A stretch of 64,000 bases of DNA from Bacillus sp. S/N-304-OC-R1 (GCF_019749375.1 NZ_JACWFE010000018.1:1-64000); one strand, 5' to 3'; positions 7,813 to 17,303 are shown, counted from the stretch's first letter. The notes: generated from the letters alone by a model not told the origin. A program made the numbers and translations.

Positions 7813-9516
7813 ATGAGATGGTCATTGCGTAAAAAGATTTTAACCATATTCGGAGCTTTACTACTATTAATAGGGATTATTTGTGTTTCCTCATTTTTTA
7901 CTTCTAGCAATCTTAATAAAAATGCAAGCACAATTAACTCAGAAGTACTGCCCCAAGTAATAAAAATTGGAGACATCAATTTTATTACTGAACATTATTT
8001 AGCAACGACGGATAAGTTATTATTATCAAAAGATGAAAAGTTTATGAATACATATCAAAATGAGTTAACCCAGCTTGAAAAGGAAACAAATACCCTTTTA
8101 GATGATTATGAAAAGTCATTGAAACAAGCAGATGCGATGCAAAACACTGGGGAGCTTAGAAAAAAGTGGAATGACTATATTTCCCTTTCCAAAGAACTTA
8201 TTGCACTGAAAAAAGGGAAGCGTACAGATGAGGCGATTTTAAAATCCTATGAAGCGGAAATTGCTTTTAATAAAATGCAAGAAAACCTAGATAACTTAGT
8301 CATTATTCATGAGAACAATTCAACAGCTGTGGCAAACGAAGGGAAGAAGCTTTCTGACTTAAATAACATTGTCATGCTAAGCCTTGTTGTTTTCGCCATT
8401 ATTTTCGTTATTCTTGTAAGCCTTTTCTTGCTTCGGATTATCCAAAGACCAATGGTCATGATGTCTGAGAAGTTTAGCAGAATGGCAACCGGCGACCTGA
8501 CTGTTGGTGAAATCCATTTAAAAAACCGTGACGAAATTGGTGATATGGCGACAAGTTTTAACCAAATGCTAGAGAACTTAAAAGAGATTGTTCATAATAT
8601 CGATTCCAATGTTGCCCTAGTGGCATCGACTTCTGAAGAATTAGCAGTCAGCTCCGAGGAAACAGCAAAGGCGCTAACACAAGTCACGGAAGCAATATCA
8701 GAGATTTCAGAGGGATCTTCTGCACAGCAGACAAGTACAACGATGAGTAAGGAAATTATTCAGGAAATTAATAGAGGAATGGATCAGGCTTCAAAATCAG
8801 TTGGGCAAGTTTCAGCTTTAGCGACCTCCACTACTGAAGCAACTGCAGACGGTACATCGGTCATGCAAAAGACGATGGATAAAATGAATGATATCCAGCA
8901 ATCATCCCAGTCTACTGCCCAGCTTGTCACGTCTCTTGAGGAAAAATCGAAGGAAATTGAGCGTATTGTAACACTAATTACGGCAATCACGGATCAAACG
9001 AATTTATTAGCACTAAATGCAGCGATTGAAGCGGCTCGTGCTGGTGAACACGGTAAGGGATTTGCTGTTGTCGCAAATGAAGTTCGTAAGCTTGCTGAGC
9101 AATCAAACGGTGCGGCTAACGAAATACGTTCCCTTATTGAGACAATTCGTTTTGAAATCACGGAAGCAAATGATGCGATGGATAAATCCCTTCAAAATGT
9201 GGAGGAAGGCATTGAAATGGCAAAATCCACGCAAACAAGCTTCCTCGATATTGCTAGGATGATTGAAAATGTTTCTTCACAAACAGAAGAAATATCAGCC
9301 GTTATTGAACAAGTGAATGCCAGCACCCACAATATGCAGCAAATCATTGAAGAGGTGGCTCAGCTTTCCTCAGATGCGAATAACCGGGCACAAAATGTGG
9401 CCGCTGCAGCAGAGGAGCAAAACGCAACGATGGAGGAAATTTCATCCTCTACAAATGTCCTCAGCAAAATGGCCGACGAATTGAAGATTATAGTCAATCA
9501 ATTTAAGGTACAATAA
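7813..9516 (+). CDS. Methyl-accepting chemotaxis protein
   Basis: A 567-residue transmembrane chemoreceptor that signals to CheA/CheW. A first membrane helix (about 10-32) is followed by a helical extracellular sensor of about 160 residues, probably the four-helix-bundle type, then a second helix (about 193-214), a HAMP domain (about 215-268) and a long cytoplasmic coiled coil. The receptor hairpin tip with [20 protein letters not shown] starts near residue 398. The ligand cannot be told. The ATG is preceded by GAGAGGGG. It stands between two sporulation genes on the opposite strand and is absent from that position in B. subtilis, so it is probably an insertion in this lineage. Confidence 0.95.
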   Translation: MRWSLRKKILTIFGALLLLIGIICVSSFFTSSNLNKNASTINSEVLPQVIKIGDINFITEHYLATTDKLLLSKDEKFMNTYQNELTQLEKETNTLLDDYEKSLKQADAMQNTGELRKKWNDYISLSKELIALKKGKRTDEAILKSYEAEIAFNKMQENLDNLVIIHENNSTAVANEGKKLSDLNNIVMLSLVVFAIIFVILVSLFLLRIIQRPMVMMSEKFSRMATGDLTVGEIHLKNRDEIGDMATSFNQMLENLKEIVHNIDSNVALVASTSEELAVSSEETAKALTQVTEAISEISEGSSAQQTSTTMSKEIIQEINRGMDQASKSVGQVSALATSTTEATADGTSVMQKTMDKMNDIQQSSQSTAQLVTSLEEKSKEIERIVTLITAITDQTNLLALNAAIEAARAGEHGKGFAVVANEVRKLAEQSNGAANEIRSLIETIRFEITEANDAMDKSLQNVEEGIEMAKSTQTSFLDIARMIENVSSQTEEISAVIEQVNASTHNMQQIIEEVAQLSSDANNRAQNVAAAAEEQNATMEEISSSTNVLSKMADELKIIVNQFKVQ

Positions 9517-9521
9517 TATAT

Positions 9522-9579
9522 AAAAAAAAACCGCTCACAGCTTCACCTATTCTGGTGTAAGCCGAAAGCGGTTTTTTTA
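9522..9579. terminator. Bidirectional terminator between chemoreceptor and spoIIQ
   Basis: AAAAACCGCT/AGCGGTTTTT arms enclose an inner stem (CACC/GGTG with GCTT/AAGC). A-rich and T-rich flanks on both sides serve both convergent genes. Confidence 0.85.
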
Positions 9580-9592
9580 TTCCTTATTAATA

Positions 9593-10447
9593 CTATGCAT
9601 TAGAGGAATCTTTGTTGTCCTCTTTCATTTTATCATCTGCTTTATCTTCTTCGGATTTTTTATCTTCATCGATTGTACCATCTTGATCTGCTTCATCCTC
9701 AGAATCTACAGCTTTTTGATCATCGGCTGCCTTAGTTTGATCTTCCTCTTTCAGCTCTTGTAGCGTACTTAATGGCTTTTGGAAGAAATCATGCGGATTC
9801 AAGGCTACATTGTCCTTACGAATCTCAAAGTGTACATGGACACCTGTTTCTTCATCAAACATGCTTTGGCCTGCTTTTGCAATCACTTGACCTTGCTTTA
9901 CTTGATCGCCAACCTCGACACTGACCTCTTTAACAGATTGATACTGCGTTACAATTCCTTTGTCATGTTCAATTTCAATGACATTTCCCAACAGCACATC
10001 TTCATCAACCTTTGTAACAGTTCCGCTTAATGAAGCAACAACATCAAATGTTTCGCCGTCCTTCGAACCAATATCAATTCCTGTGTTTGGATGATATTGA
10101 TTTTCGTATAGGACTAGAGCTGCCTCTTGTTCCTTTGCATCGCCATTCATATCATAGAAATGTCTTTTAATAACGGCTGCATCGGCATCTTTAACAGGCA
10201 TCATGAAGTTTTCCATCGAACGGTTTACTTCGATTGCTGGTTCATTAAACTTTTTCCCCGGTACATCTGTTGCATTGTAATCCACATCTGGATTCGCTGC
10301 ATTATTGTTTACATTTTGGTACCAAAGAACCCCGGTTAGAATGATTGCTGCTGCTGCAATGTAGATCGCTGGGAATGCCCAACGCTTCTTTAAAAAGCGC
10401 TTAAAGCTGGAATTTTGAGAAGATCGTTTCTTTTCTTCCTCTCTCAT
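9593..10447 (-). CDS. spoIIQ: Forespore engulfment protein SpoIIQ
   Basis: SpoIIQ is a forespore membrane protein that binds SpoIIIAH across the intermembrane space during engulfment and builds the feeding-tube channel. The 284 residues comprise a basic cytosolic end, one membrane helix (about 24-43), a linker and a LytM/M23 fold (about 112-220), then an acidic disordered tail (about 228-284) rich in Asp/Glu/Lys. Of the zinc site, HVH (204-206) and Asp125 remain, but position 121, where active LytM enzymes have His (HxxxD), is Asn, so the endopeptidase is probably inactive. B. subtilis SpoIIQ also lacks this His (Ser there). It lies alone and convergent with the chemoreceptor gene. Confidence 0.95.
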   Translation of the reverse strand: MREEEKKRSSQNSSFKRFLKKRWAFPAIYIAAAAIILTGVLWYQNVNNNAANPDVDYNATDVPGKKFNEPAIEVNRSMENFMMPVKDADAAVIKRHFYDMNGDAKEQEAALVLYENQYHPNTGIDIGSKDGETFDVVASLSGTVTKVDEDVLLGNVIEIEHDKGIVTQYQSVKEVSVEVGDQVKQGQVIAKAGQSMFDEETGVHVHFEIRKDNVALNPHDFFQKPLSTLQELKEEDQTKAADDQKAVDSEDEADQDGTIDEDKKSEEDKADDKMKEDNKDSSNA

Positions 10448-10672
10448 TTATCATCACCTCAGCAATCATTCTGAACAGATTAGAAGAATTATATACATTT
10501 GTTTAAAAATATTTTTTTGGTTTATTTTTCGACAAACAAATAGAAATTATTCATAGATTTTTTTAAAAAGTGAACCTGATCCCTGCTTTTCCTTTTCCAA
10601 TGATAAAAAGTGAATTATGATAGGTGTAAAGAATAAGTCCAAACAGGGATGTTGAAAGGGGACTATTATTAG

Positions 10673-11425
10673 TTGAGTAAAAATAAAACAGTTGTGCGTT
10701 CCATGGATATTCTAAATCTATTTATTGAGCATCCTGAATTAACTTTTCAGGAGATTATCGATTTAACCGGGATTCCAAAGACCTCCGTTTATCGGATGCT
10801 TATGTCATTAGAGGAGATGGAGCTTCTGGAAAAAGGCAAGGATTCGAAATACCGATTAGGACTATTGTTTCTTACGTTCGGTCATCTCGTTTCGAGCAGG
10901 CTTGATATTCGCCAGATTGCCTATCCATTAATGAATGAGTTACATAATGATGTAAAAGAAGCGATTAACTTAATTGTTAGAGATGGCAATGAAGCTGTGT
11001 ATATTGAAAAAATTGATGCAAAACAAAAGGTTCGGCTTTATACAGCAATTGGAAGAAAGAGCCCGCTTTATGCCGGGGCATGTTCTCGATCGATTCTGTC
11101 CTTTTTGCCAGATTCGGAAATACATGCTTATCTCGAAGCAACTGAGCTCAAATCGTTTGCTCTTGGGACTATTACCGATAAAGAAAGGCTCTATGAAACG
11201 ATTAAACAGGCAAGAATCGATGGTTATACCATTAGCCATTCCGAATTGGAGAATTATACATCAGCAGTAGCAACGCCCATCTTCAACCACAAAGGTGAAG
11301 TAATTGCCGGCATCAGCATCGCAGGCATCGAAGCAAATTACAAAGGCGAAAACGTTGAATTATACGCAACTAAAGCAAAACAAGTTGCCAGGGAGATTTC
11401 TAGACAATTAGGATATGTAAAATAA
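10673..11425 (+). CDS. IclR-family transcription regulator (KipR-like)
   Basis: A 250-residue regulator with an N-terminal winged helix-turn-helix (about 5-65; LTFQEIIDLTGIPKTSVYRML) and a C-terminal IclR effector domain (about 75-248; SPLYAGACSRSILSFLP). The start is TTG, preceded by GAAAGGGGA, giving an MSKNK N-terminus. B. subtilis kipR, of the same family, is part of the kip/ycs (pxp) operon. Here the gene faces accC-accB-pxpC-pxpB convergently, so it is a good candidate regulator of the pxp genes. The operator-like motif found between pxpB and pxpA is not visible upstream of this gene. Confidence 0.93.
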   Translation: MSKNKTVVRSMDILNLFIEHPELTFQEIIDLTGIPKTSVYRMLMSLEEMELLEKGKDSKYRLGLLFLTFGHLVSSRLDIRQIAYPLMNELHNDVKEAINLIVRDGNEAVYIEKIDAKQKVRLYTAIGRKSPLYAGACSRSILSFLPDSEIHAYLEATELKSFALGTITDKERLYETIKQARIDGYTISHSELENYTSAVATPIFNHKGEVIAGISIAGIEANYKGENVELYATKAKQVAREISRQLGYVK

Positions 11426-11470
11426 AAAAAATGGGACAGTCTTTATATAAAATAGACCGTCCCGTTCATT
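11424..11470. terminator. Bidirectional terminator between iclR-type gene and accC
   Basis: GGGACaGTCT and AGACcGTCCC pair around an 11-base AT loop. The stem begins 8 bases after the regulator stop and ends 13 bases before the accC stop, with an A run before it that serves the minus strand. Confidence 0.8.
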
Positions 11471-11475
11471 CTAGT

Positions 11476-12831
11476 TTATCCTGGTTGCTTCATATTATAG
11501 GTTTCAAGAAAATTCGTGTTAAAATCCCCGCTTGTAAATATCTCATTTTCTAATAAGGATTGATGAAATGGAATAGTTGTATGAACACCTTCTACCGAAA
11601 ATTCATCAAGAGCCCGTTTCATTTTCCGAATTGCTTCGTCTCTCGTTTTTCCATGCACAATTAATTTTGCCACCATCGAATCATAGAACGGCTGAATGGT
11701 GTACCCTGTATAGACAGAGGAGTCAACGCGAACACCTAATCCTCCAGGCGGCATATATTCCGTTATTTTTCCCGGTGATGGCATGAAGTTATTCGCAGGA
11801 TTCTCTGCATTAATTCGGCATTCGATTGAACAGCCTGAAAGTGTAATATCTTCCTGCTGAAGGAGCAACGGAAAACCGGAAGCAATTCGAAGCTGTTCTT
11901 GAACCAAATCGACGCCTGTGACCATTTCAGTAATTGTATGCTCCACTTGAATACGTGTATTCATTTCCATGAAGTAGAATAAGTCATTCTTATAATCGTA
12001 AATAAATTCAACCGTTCCAGCCCCAACATAGTTGACTGCTTTACTAGCTTGAATCGCTGCCTCCCCCATTTTTGCACGCGTCCCTGCTGAAAGAGCCGGG
12101 GAAGGGGTTTCTTCAATTAATTTCTGCATTCTGCGCTGGATCGTACAATCTCGCTCACCAAGATGAATGACATTTCCAAATTTATCAGCTAGAATTTGAA
12201 TTTCGACATGACGGAAGTCCTCAATAAATTTTTCTAAATAAACGCCAGGATTACCAAAGGCTGTTGCCGCTTCCTGCTGGGTAATTTCAAGCCCTTTTCT
12301 TAAGCTTTCAGCGTCCCTGGCAACACGAATTCCTTTTCCGCCTCCGCCTGCTGTTGCTTTAATAATGACTGGAAACCCAATCTCTTCGGCAATCTTGATG
12401 CCTTCCTCAAAATCATTAGTAATTCCGTCAGAACCTGGAACAATCGGAACCCCCGCATCTTTCATCGTTTGCCTAGCAATGTCCTTGATCCCCATTCTGC
12501 GAATAGAATCAGGTAATGGACCGATAAAGACAATACCAGCTTCCTCACATAATGCTGCAAACTCCGCATTTTCTGCAAGAAAGCCATAGCCGGGATGAAT
12601 TCCATCGACATTACTTAATAGCGCAATATTCAAGATATTTTCGATATGTAAATAGCTATCTTTTGATGGTGCTGGTCCAACACAATAGGCTTCATCCGCC
12701 ATTTTTGTATGGAGTGCCTCCCGATCTGCTTCCGAGAAGATAGCCACCGTTTTAATATTGAGCTCCTTGCACGCCCTAATAATTCTGACAGCAATTTCTC
12801 CTCGATTCGCAATTAATATTTTTCCAAGCAT
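11476..12831 (-). CDS. accC: Biotin carboxylase (AccC-type)
   Basis: Carboxylates the biotin on BCCP with ATP and bicarbonate. The 451 residues include the N-terminal KILIANRGEIAVRIIRACKE, an ATP-grasp fold with the glycine loop GGGGKGIRV (near residue 160), the metal/substrate segment FMEMNTRIQVEHTITE (near residue 285) and a C-terminal BC domain. I chose the ATG giving MLGKILIANRGE, which aligns with other AccC starts and has AAGGTGA at good spacing, over an in-frame GTG three codons earlier. It lies one base after accB and is the last gene of pxpB-pxpC-accB-accC. The main AccBC pair of Bacilli is usually elsewhere (near the spo0A region), so this is probably a second, pathway-specific copy. 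Confidence 0.93.
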   Translation of the reverse strand: MLGKILIANRGEIAVRIIRACKELNIKTVAIFSEADREALHTKMADEAYCVGPAPSKDSYLHIENILNIALLSNVDGIHPGYGFLAENAEFAALCEEAGIVFIGPLPDSIRRMGIKDIARQTMKDAGVPIVPGSDGITNDFEEGIKIAEEIGFPVIIKATAGGGGKGIRVARDAESLRKGLEITQQEAATAFGNPGVYLEKFIEDFRHVEIQILADKFGNVIHLGERDCTIQRRMQKLIEETPSPALSAGTRAKMGEAAIQASKAVNYVGAGTVEFIYDYKNDLFYFMEMNTRIQVEHTITEMVTGVDLVQEQLRIASGFPLLLQQEDITLSGCSIECRINAENPANNFMPSPGKITEYMPPGGLGVRVDSSVYTGYTIQPFYDSMVAKLIVHGKTRDEAIRKMKRALDEFSVEGVHTTIPFHQSLLENEIFTSGDFNTNFLETYNMKQPG

Positions 12832-12832
12832 T

Positions 12833-13279
12833 TCATTCACTCACCTTCACGGTAAACAATGGCTGCCCGTATTCAACAACTTGTCCGTCTTCTACTAAAA
12901 TCTCAATGATTTCCCCCTTGACGCCAGCTGCCACCTCATTCAATAGCTTCATGGCCTCAAGAATGCAGACCGGCTCACTTTCGGTAACCGTTGATCCTAC
13001 CCCAACGAAGGGCTCAGCCTCTGGATTTGGACGTGCATAGAAGGTACCAATCATCGGGGCTTTAATGATATGGAGACTGTCTTCTTGAATGACTGGAAGC
13101 TCTGCCGCTTCTATTGGAGCATGCTGCTGTTTCTCATCTTTATTTTCTATACTGATCGAAGCATTTCCAGCACCTTGCTTTTGGAAAAAAAGCTTAAAAT
13201 CCCCTTTCTCCAGCTTCAATATATCAATAGAAGATTTTTCAATGATCCCTACTATTTCTTTTAATTCGGCGATATTCAT
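12833..13279 (-). CDS. accB: Biotin carboxyl carrier protein (AccB-type)
   Basis: Carries biotin between the carboxylase and a carboxyltransferase. The 148 residues show an N-terminal helical region (1-35), a Gln/Ala/Glu linker (about 36-70) and a C-terminal biotinyl domain with the site EAMKLLNEV, biotinylated Lys111. The classical EAMKMMNE is altered only after the Lys. The gene overlaps the end of pxpC by 4 bases (ATGA type) and precedes accC, so translation is coupled. Linkage to pxpB/pxpC suggests it serves a KipA/PxpC-type carboxyltransferase-fold partner or an oxoproline-linked carboxylation, but this is inference. Confidence 0.93.
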   Translation of the reverse strand: MNIAELKEIVGIIEKSSIDILKLEKGDFKLFFQKQGAGNASISIENKDEKQQHAPIEAAELPVIQEDSLHIIKAPMIGTFYARPNPEAEPFVGVGSTVTESEPVCILEAMKLLNEVAAGVKGEIIEILVEDGQVVEYGQPLFTVKVSE

Positions 13280-14292
13280 CTTCCCTTGTCCTCTCTTTCA
13301 AATAAGGCTTTAATTCGGATTCCAGTTGCTACTTTGCGAAGCTGCTGCTCTTGTTTCAGCAGTTCGATTTCCGCTTGCTCTAGTGATACTTCTTCAAACA
13401 AAATCATAGAGTTGGGCTGGAGCTGGGCTAAGCTTGGCAAATCCGCAGAAATAACTTGACCGATTTTCGGATAACCGCCAGTCGTTTGGCGATCGGCCAT
13501 TAAGATGATTGGCTGACCATTCGAAGGTACTTGAATGGTGCCGTATGTCACTCCCTCTGATAGGAGTTCGAATTTCTCGGATAGTCTGATCGTTTCTCCT
13601 TCTAACCGGTAGCCCATCCGATCTGCTTGGGTTGTTAATGTATACGGCTTCGAGAAAAACGCTTCTTGACTAGCTGCATCGAAACGCTTGAACTCGGCCC
13701 CTTGTATGACTCGAATCGTTTGTGTTCTATTTAGGTTAATAAACTCTGGATAATTTACCGACCATGTAAAAGAAGAGGGTCTTTTTTCCAGCTGTTGAAT
13801 GAGGGACTGGCTTACTGTACTGTAGTTGCCAACACAATCAAACACATCTCCATTTTGCAAAGCTCTTCCTAGATATCCGCCAATCGCAGCTCGTAAATAA
13901 GTGCTTTTGCTTCCCATGCTTGCGGGAACATCAATTCCGCCAGCGAAGGCGACATACGCCCTGCACCCTTTAATAGCAGATTTGAATTGTAAAATCGACC
14001 CTTTACGAATAAGAATTGGCCGCCACATTGGGACAGCTTCCCCATCAATCATAGGCTGCAAATAACCGCCAGTAATGGCGATTAACCCATCACGATCAAA
14101 TTCGAGAGTTGGCCCCAATAGGGTAACTTCAAGAGCCCCTTCCCCTTCACCGTTTCCGACGAGTAAGTTAGCGATTCTTAGTGAAAGTGGATCCATTGCC
14201 CCGCTAACGATCACACCAAATTTCTGCGAACCGAATCTCCCTAAGTCTTGAATTGTTGTCATTAATCCAGGATGAAGGACTTTCACACTCAT
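13276..14292 (-). CDS. pxpC: 5-oxoprolinase subunit PxpC (KipA family)
   Basis: A subunit of the prokaryotic ATP-dependent 5-oxoprolinase PxpABC, which opens pyroglutamate to glutamate. The fold is the 'biotin-dependent carboxyltransferase' family (AHS2). The 338 residues carry the family signatures VLHPGLMTTIQDLGRFG at the start, GAMDPLSLRIANLLVGN and VPSNGQPIILMADRQTTGGY. B. subtilis KipA is the homologue, and KipI-KipA also acts on the sporulation kinase KinA. The gene overlaps pxpB upstream and accB downstream by 4 bases each, so the four genes are tightly coupled. Confidence 0.94.
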   Translation of the reverse strand: MSVKVLHPGLMTTIQDLGRFGSQKFGVIVSGAMDPLSLRIANLLVGNGEGEGALEVTLLGPTLEFDRDGLIAITGGYLQPMIDGEAVPMWRPILIRKGSILQFKSAIKGCRAYVAFAGGIDVPASMGSKSTYLRAAIGGYLGRALQNGDVFDCVGNYSTVSQSLIQQLEKRPSSFTWSVNYPEFINLNRTQTIRVIQGAEFKRFDAASQEAFFSKPYTLTTQADRMGYRLEGETIRLSEKFELLSEGVTYGTIQVPSNGQPIILMADRQTTGGYPKIGQVISADLPSLAQLQPNSMILFEEVSLEQAEIELLKQEQQLRKVATGIRIKALFEREDKGR

Positions 14293-15014
14293 TGTTTCAT
14301 CTCCTTATACTCTTCATGGGAAATTGGCACAAAACGAATTTTATCTCCGGATTGCAGCAGGGTCGGCGGTGTAAGCTCCGGAAGAAATAAATCAAGTGGA
14401 GTGCGGCCGATAATTTGCCATCCACCTGGTGTTTCCAGTGGATAGATGCCTGTTTGTTTTCCAGCAATTCCAACCGATCCAGGTGTGATCGCAAGACGGG
14501 GAGATTCCTTGCGTGGAGTAGCTATTCTCTCATCCATCCCCCCCATGAACGGGAATCCAGGCGCAAAGCCAATCATATAAACTAAATATTCATTTCCAGA
14601 ATGAATTTCTATGACTTCTTCAACCGAAAGCCTATTGAACTCCGCAACATCCTCTAGATCCGGACCAAACTCTCCTCCATATGCAACTGGAATCGTGATA
14701 AGCCGTTGATCAGTTGCTTCATCTGATGATAATTCATCCATTAATCGCAAAATGAAAGCACTTACTTTTTTATAAGGACTAACGAACTCTTTATTTTCAT
14801 TAGAAAAATAAACAGCAACAGGATTATAGTAAACAGTCAGACTATTATAAGACGGAACCGCTTCAGTCAATCCGGCAAACGGCTTTTTTTCTAACAAGTT
14901 TGCTAAACTTTTCACCTTTTCATGTGTGGTAGGGCATATCCCCTCGCCTAACTGAATCACTATTGCAGAATCCCCAAGAGGCCTAATTTGTGCATTTTTT
15001 TTCTGATGTATCAT
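14289..15014 (-). CDS. pxpB: 5-oxoprolinase subunit PxpB (KipI family)
   Basis: The partner of PxpC in 5-oxoprolinase (AHS1 family). It is called KipI in B. subtilis, where it also inhibits KinA. The 241 residues include LGDSAIVIQLGE near the start, and the conserved core YMIGFAPGFPFMGGMDE, followed by RKESPRLAITPGSVGIAG and YPLETPGGWQIIGRTP. I chose the ATG at 15014 (MIHQKKNAQ) because AGAGGAG stands 9 bases ahead. A longer frame reading back to 15077 would run through the promoter and operator. It is the first gene of the minus-strand unit, divergent from pxpA. Confidence 0.94.
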   Translation of the reverse strand: MIHQKKNAQIRPLGDSAIVIQLGEGICPTTHEKVKSLANLLEKKPFAGLTEAVPSYNSLTVYYNPVAVYFSNENKEFVSPYKKVSAFILRLMDELSSDEATDQRLITIPVAYGGEFGPDLEDVAEFNRLSVEEVIEIHSGNEYLVYMIGFAPGFPFMGGMDERIATPRKESPRLAITPGSVGIAGKQTGIYPLETPGGWQIIGRTPLDLFLPELTPPTLLQSGDKIRFVPISHEEYKEMKQ

Positions 15015-15030
15015 TAAAACAGCTCCTCTT

Positions 15031-15049
15031 AGTTTCGAATTTCGGTACT
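15031..15049 (-). promoter_or_regulatory. Operator-like motif, copy A (pxpB side)
   Basis: Read on the minus strand the site is AGTACCGAAATTCGAAACT. Its 18-base core matches copy B on the plus strand at 14 of 18 positions (GTnCCGAAnnnCGAAACT). It lies between the likely pxpB -10 box and its ribosome site, where a repressor would block the start of the transcript. Confidence 0.6.
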
Positions 15050-15077
15050 TACGTTCTGATAGACGGATACTAATCAC

Positions 15078-15105
15078 ATTATAATTTACTGATGTTAAAA
15101 AACAA
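15078..15105 (-). promoter_or_regulatory. Likely sigma-A promoter of pxpB-pxpC-accB-accC
   Basis: On the minus strand TTGTTT, 16 bases, TATAAT. The -10 box is perfect and the -35 box moderate. It lies about 65 bases upstream of the pxpB start. Confidence 0.55.
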
Positions 15106-15165
15106 GTACGAAAATAGTGAAAACGACAATAAATTCAATTTTTCTCACTATTTTGTAAATACATC

Positions 15166-15194
15166 TTTTCAAGAAAAAATAATTATGCTAGAAT
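15166..15194 (+). promoter_or_regulatory. Possible sigma-A promoter of pxpA
   Basis: TTTTCA, 17 bases, TAGAAT, with the expected start point about 14 bases before operator-like copy B. Both boxes deviate from consensus, so this is tentative. Confidence 0.4.
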
Positions 15195-15216
15195 CGGTTT
15201 ATGTTTCAAAACTCAA

Positions 15217-15234
15217 GTTCCGAATAACGAAACT
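15217..15234 (+). promoter_or_regulatory. Operator-like motif, copy B (pxpA side)
   Basis: GTTCCGAATAACGAAACT on the plus strand. Together with two preceding A the site is itself a near palindrome (AAGTTCCG-5-CGAAACTT). It mirrors copy A across the divergent promoter region, which suggests one regulator controls both transcription directions. Confidence 0.6.
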
Positions 15235-15292
15235 TAGAGATGATAACGCTTACTTTTTAAAAAAATATCTGTCATTTCGGAGGGGAGAAAAG

Positions 15293-16063
15293 ATGTTTCA
15301 GGTCGATTTAAATTGTGATATAGGGGAAAGTTTTGGTCGGTACAAGCTTGAGAACCAGGAAGAAATATTGAAATTCGTTACATCTGCCAATATTGCTTGT
15401 GGTTTCCATAGCGGAGATCCAACTGTGATGCGAGAAACGGTAAAGATTGCGATTGCCAATGGTGTCAAAATTGGAGCTCACCCTGGCCTGCCAGATTTAA
15501 ACGGCTTCGGGCGTCGGGAAATGGCAATTACCCCACAAGAAGCCTATGACATGGTCGTATATCAAATTGGAGCACTGCAAGGATTTTTATCGACATTCAA
15601 TGAAAAAATGCAGCACGTAAAACCCCATGGTGCGCTTTATAATATGGCAGCAAAAGATGCAAAACTTGCTGAGGCCATTGCACAGGCTGTTTATGATGTT
15701 TCACCCTCATTAATTCTATTTGGACTTGCTGGCAGTGAACTAACGAAAGCAGGTGAAAAGCTGGGTCTTCGGACAGCTCATGAAGTATTCGCTGATCGTA
15801 CATATCAAGCGGATGGAACCTTAACTTCCCGGTCACAATCAGATTCAATGATTACTGATCAAGAGCATTCCGCTTCACAAGTTGTGAAGATGGTGACAGA
15901 GGGGAAAGTCATTTCCCAGCAGAAGACAGAAGTATCGTTGCGTGCAGATACGATTTGTATTCACGGTGATGGTGAACACGCACTAGACTTCGCAAAGTAT
16001 ATTAACGAAATGCTGGAAAAAAACAATATTACAGTATCTGCGATCTGTAAGTGGGAGGCTTAA
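15293..16063 (+). CDS. pxpA: 5-oxoprolinase subunit PxpA (LamB/YcsF family)
   Basis: The 256-residue LamB/YcsF subunit of 5-oxoprolinase. The N-terminus [14 protein letters not shown], then [32 protein letters not shown] and [10 protein letters not shown] carry the conserved acidic and His residues of the family. I start at the ATG preceded by AGGGGAG. The frame is open 67 codons further upstream, but those codons lie across the promoter and operator and do not resemble the family. It heads the plus-strand unit pxpA-NRAMP-ycsI, with the next gene starting one base after its stop, as in the B. subtilis ycsF-ycsG-ycsI order. Confidence 0.95.
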   Translation: MFQVDLNCDIGESFGRYKLENQEEILKFVTSANIACGFHSGDPTVMRETVKIAIANGVKIGAHPGLPDLNGFGRREMAITPQEAYDMVVYQIGALQGFLSTFNEKMQHVKPHGALYNMAAKDAKLAEAIAQAVYDVSPSLILFGLAGSELTKAGEKLGLRTAHEVFADRTYQADGTLTSRSQSDSMITDQEHSASQVVKMVTEGKVISQQKTEVSLRADTICIHGDGEHALDFAKYINEMLEKNNITVSAICKWEA

Positions 16064-16064
16064 C

Positions 16065-17303
16065 ATGGGAGTGCCAAAAATTGATTCCACACAAAAAAGC
16101 AGTGGAAGCTCAGTAAAGAAAAAAGCAACTAGAAGCGTCTTACTTGGTGCAGCCTTTTTAATGGCTACTTCATCAATTGGACCTGGATTTTTAACACAAA
16201 CGACTGTATTTACGCAGCAGCTGGCAGCAAGCTTTGCATTTGTTATTTTAATATCATTATTACTCGATGTCTTTGCCCAAATTAACATTTGGCGCATTAT
16301 TGCTGTATCAGGATTGCGTGGACAAGAAATTGCCAATAAAGTTTTGCCGGGACTCGGCGTTTTTCTAGCTATCCTTATCGTTTGTGGCGGCTTGGCTTTT
16401 AATATTGGAAACGTAGCCGGCGCTGGTTTAGGTCTAAATGCAATGCTAGGAATCGACCCGATTATCGGTGCAGTCATTAGTGCTGCCGTAGCCATCTTTA
16501 TTTTTGTCGTTAAAGAAGCCGGGAAAGCAATGGATAGATTTGCTCAGTTTGCTGGAGGAGTTATGATCCTTCTCATGCTGTATGTTGCATTCACGACATC
16601 TCCCCCTGTAGGGAAAGCCTTGGTCAACACATTTGCACCTGAACAAATTAGTATCTTCGCGATCGTTACGCTTGTTGGCGGTACAGTTGGCGGTTATATT
16701 ACATTTGCTGGCGGACATCGTCTATTAGATGCTGGGATTAAAGGTGTTGAGTCTTTGCCTGAAGTAACAAAAAGCTCGGTTACCGGGATTGTAGTTACAG
16801 GTATTATGCGTGTCGCACTTTTCTTAGCAGTTCTTGGTGTAGTTTCAAAGGGACTTGCCATTGATCCTGCCAATCCACCGGCTTCTGTATTCAAACTAGC
16901 AGCAGGTGATATCGGATTTCGTATGTTCGGTGTGATTATGTGGGCAGCTGCCATTACCTCTGTTGTCGGAGCAGCTTACACGTCCGTTTCATTTATCCGC
17001 TCGTTCCACCCAACTATTGAGAAATACAAAAACTGGGTCATTATTGGATTTATCGTTGTTTCGACTGCAACATTTGCCTTTGTCGGCAGACCTGTCACGA
17101 TTTTAGTAATCGTTGGAGCGCTAAATGCGATTATTTTGCCACTAGCTTTAGGAACTCTTTTAATTGGTGCCTATAAAAAGAATATTGTCGGTGAATATAA
17201 GCATCCGTTATGGCTTACCATTACAGGCGGAATTGTTGTTGTGATTATGGGATATTTAAGTGTAGTTACTTTAATCGAGCAGTTACCTCAGGTTTTCAAG
17301 TAA
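16065..17303 (+). CDS. NRAMP-family transporter (YcsG-like)
   Basis: A 412-residue membrane protein of the NRAMP superfamily with about 11 helices. The helix-1 region SSIGPGFLTQTTVFTQQ takes the place of the metal-binding DPGN motif of true NRAMP metal carriers. Asp and Asn of that motif are not present, so manganese or iron transport is doubtful. The B. subtilis homologue YcsG sits between pxpA and ycsI as here. Its context suggests uptake of 5-oxoproline or a related compound, which is inference. The ribosome site GGGAGG lies inside the end of pxpA, so the two are coupled. Confidence 0.9.
   Translation: MGVPKIDSTQKSSGSSVKKKATRSVLLGAAFLMATSSIGPGFLTQTTVFTQQLAASFAFVILISLLLDVFAQINIWRIIAVSGLRGQEIANKVLPGLGVFLAILIVCGGLAFNIGNVAGAGLGLNAMLGIDPIIGAVISAAVAIFIFVVKEAGKAMDRFAQFAGGVMILLMLYVAFTTSPPVGKALVNTFAPEQISIFAIVTLVGGTVGGYITFAGGHRLLDAGIKGVESLPEVTKSSVTGIVVTGIMRVALFLAVLGVVSKGLAIDPANPPASVFKLAAGDIGFRMFGVIMWAAAITSVVGAAYTSVSFIRSFHPTIEKYKNWVIIGFIVVSTATFAFVGRPVTILVIVGALNAIILPLALGTLLIGAYKKNIVGEYKHPLWLTITGGIVVVIMGYLSVVTLIEQLPQVFK

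Noticed and set aside
15092..15292. 67-codon N-terminal extension of pxpA
   Set aside because: It lies across the divergent promoter and operator. The family N-terminus starts at [13 protein letters not shown] with a strong ribosome site.
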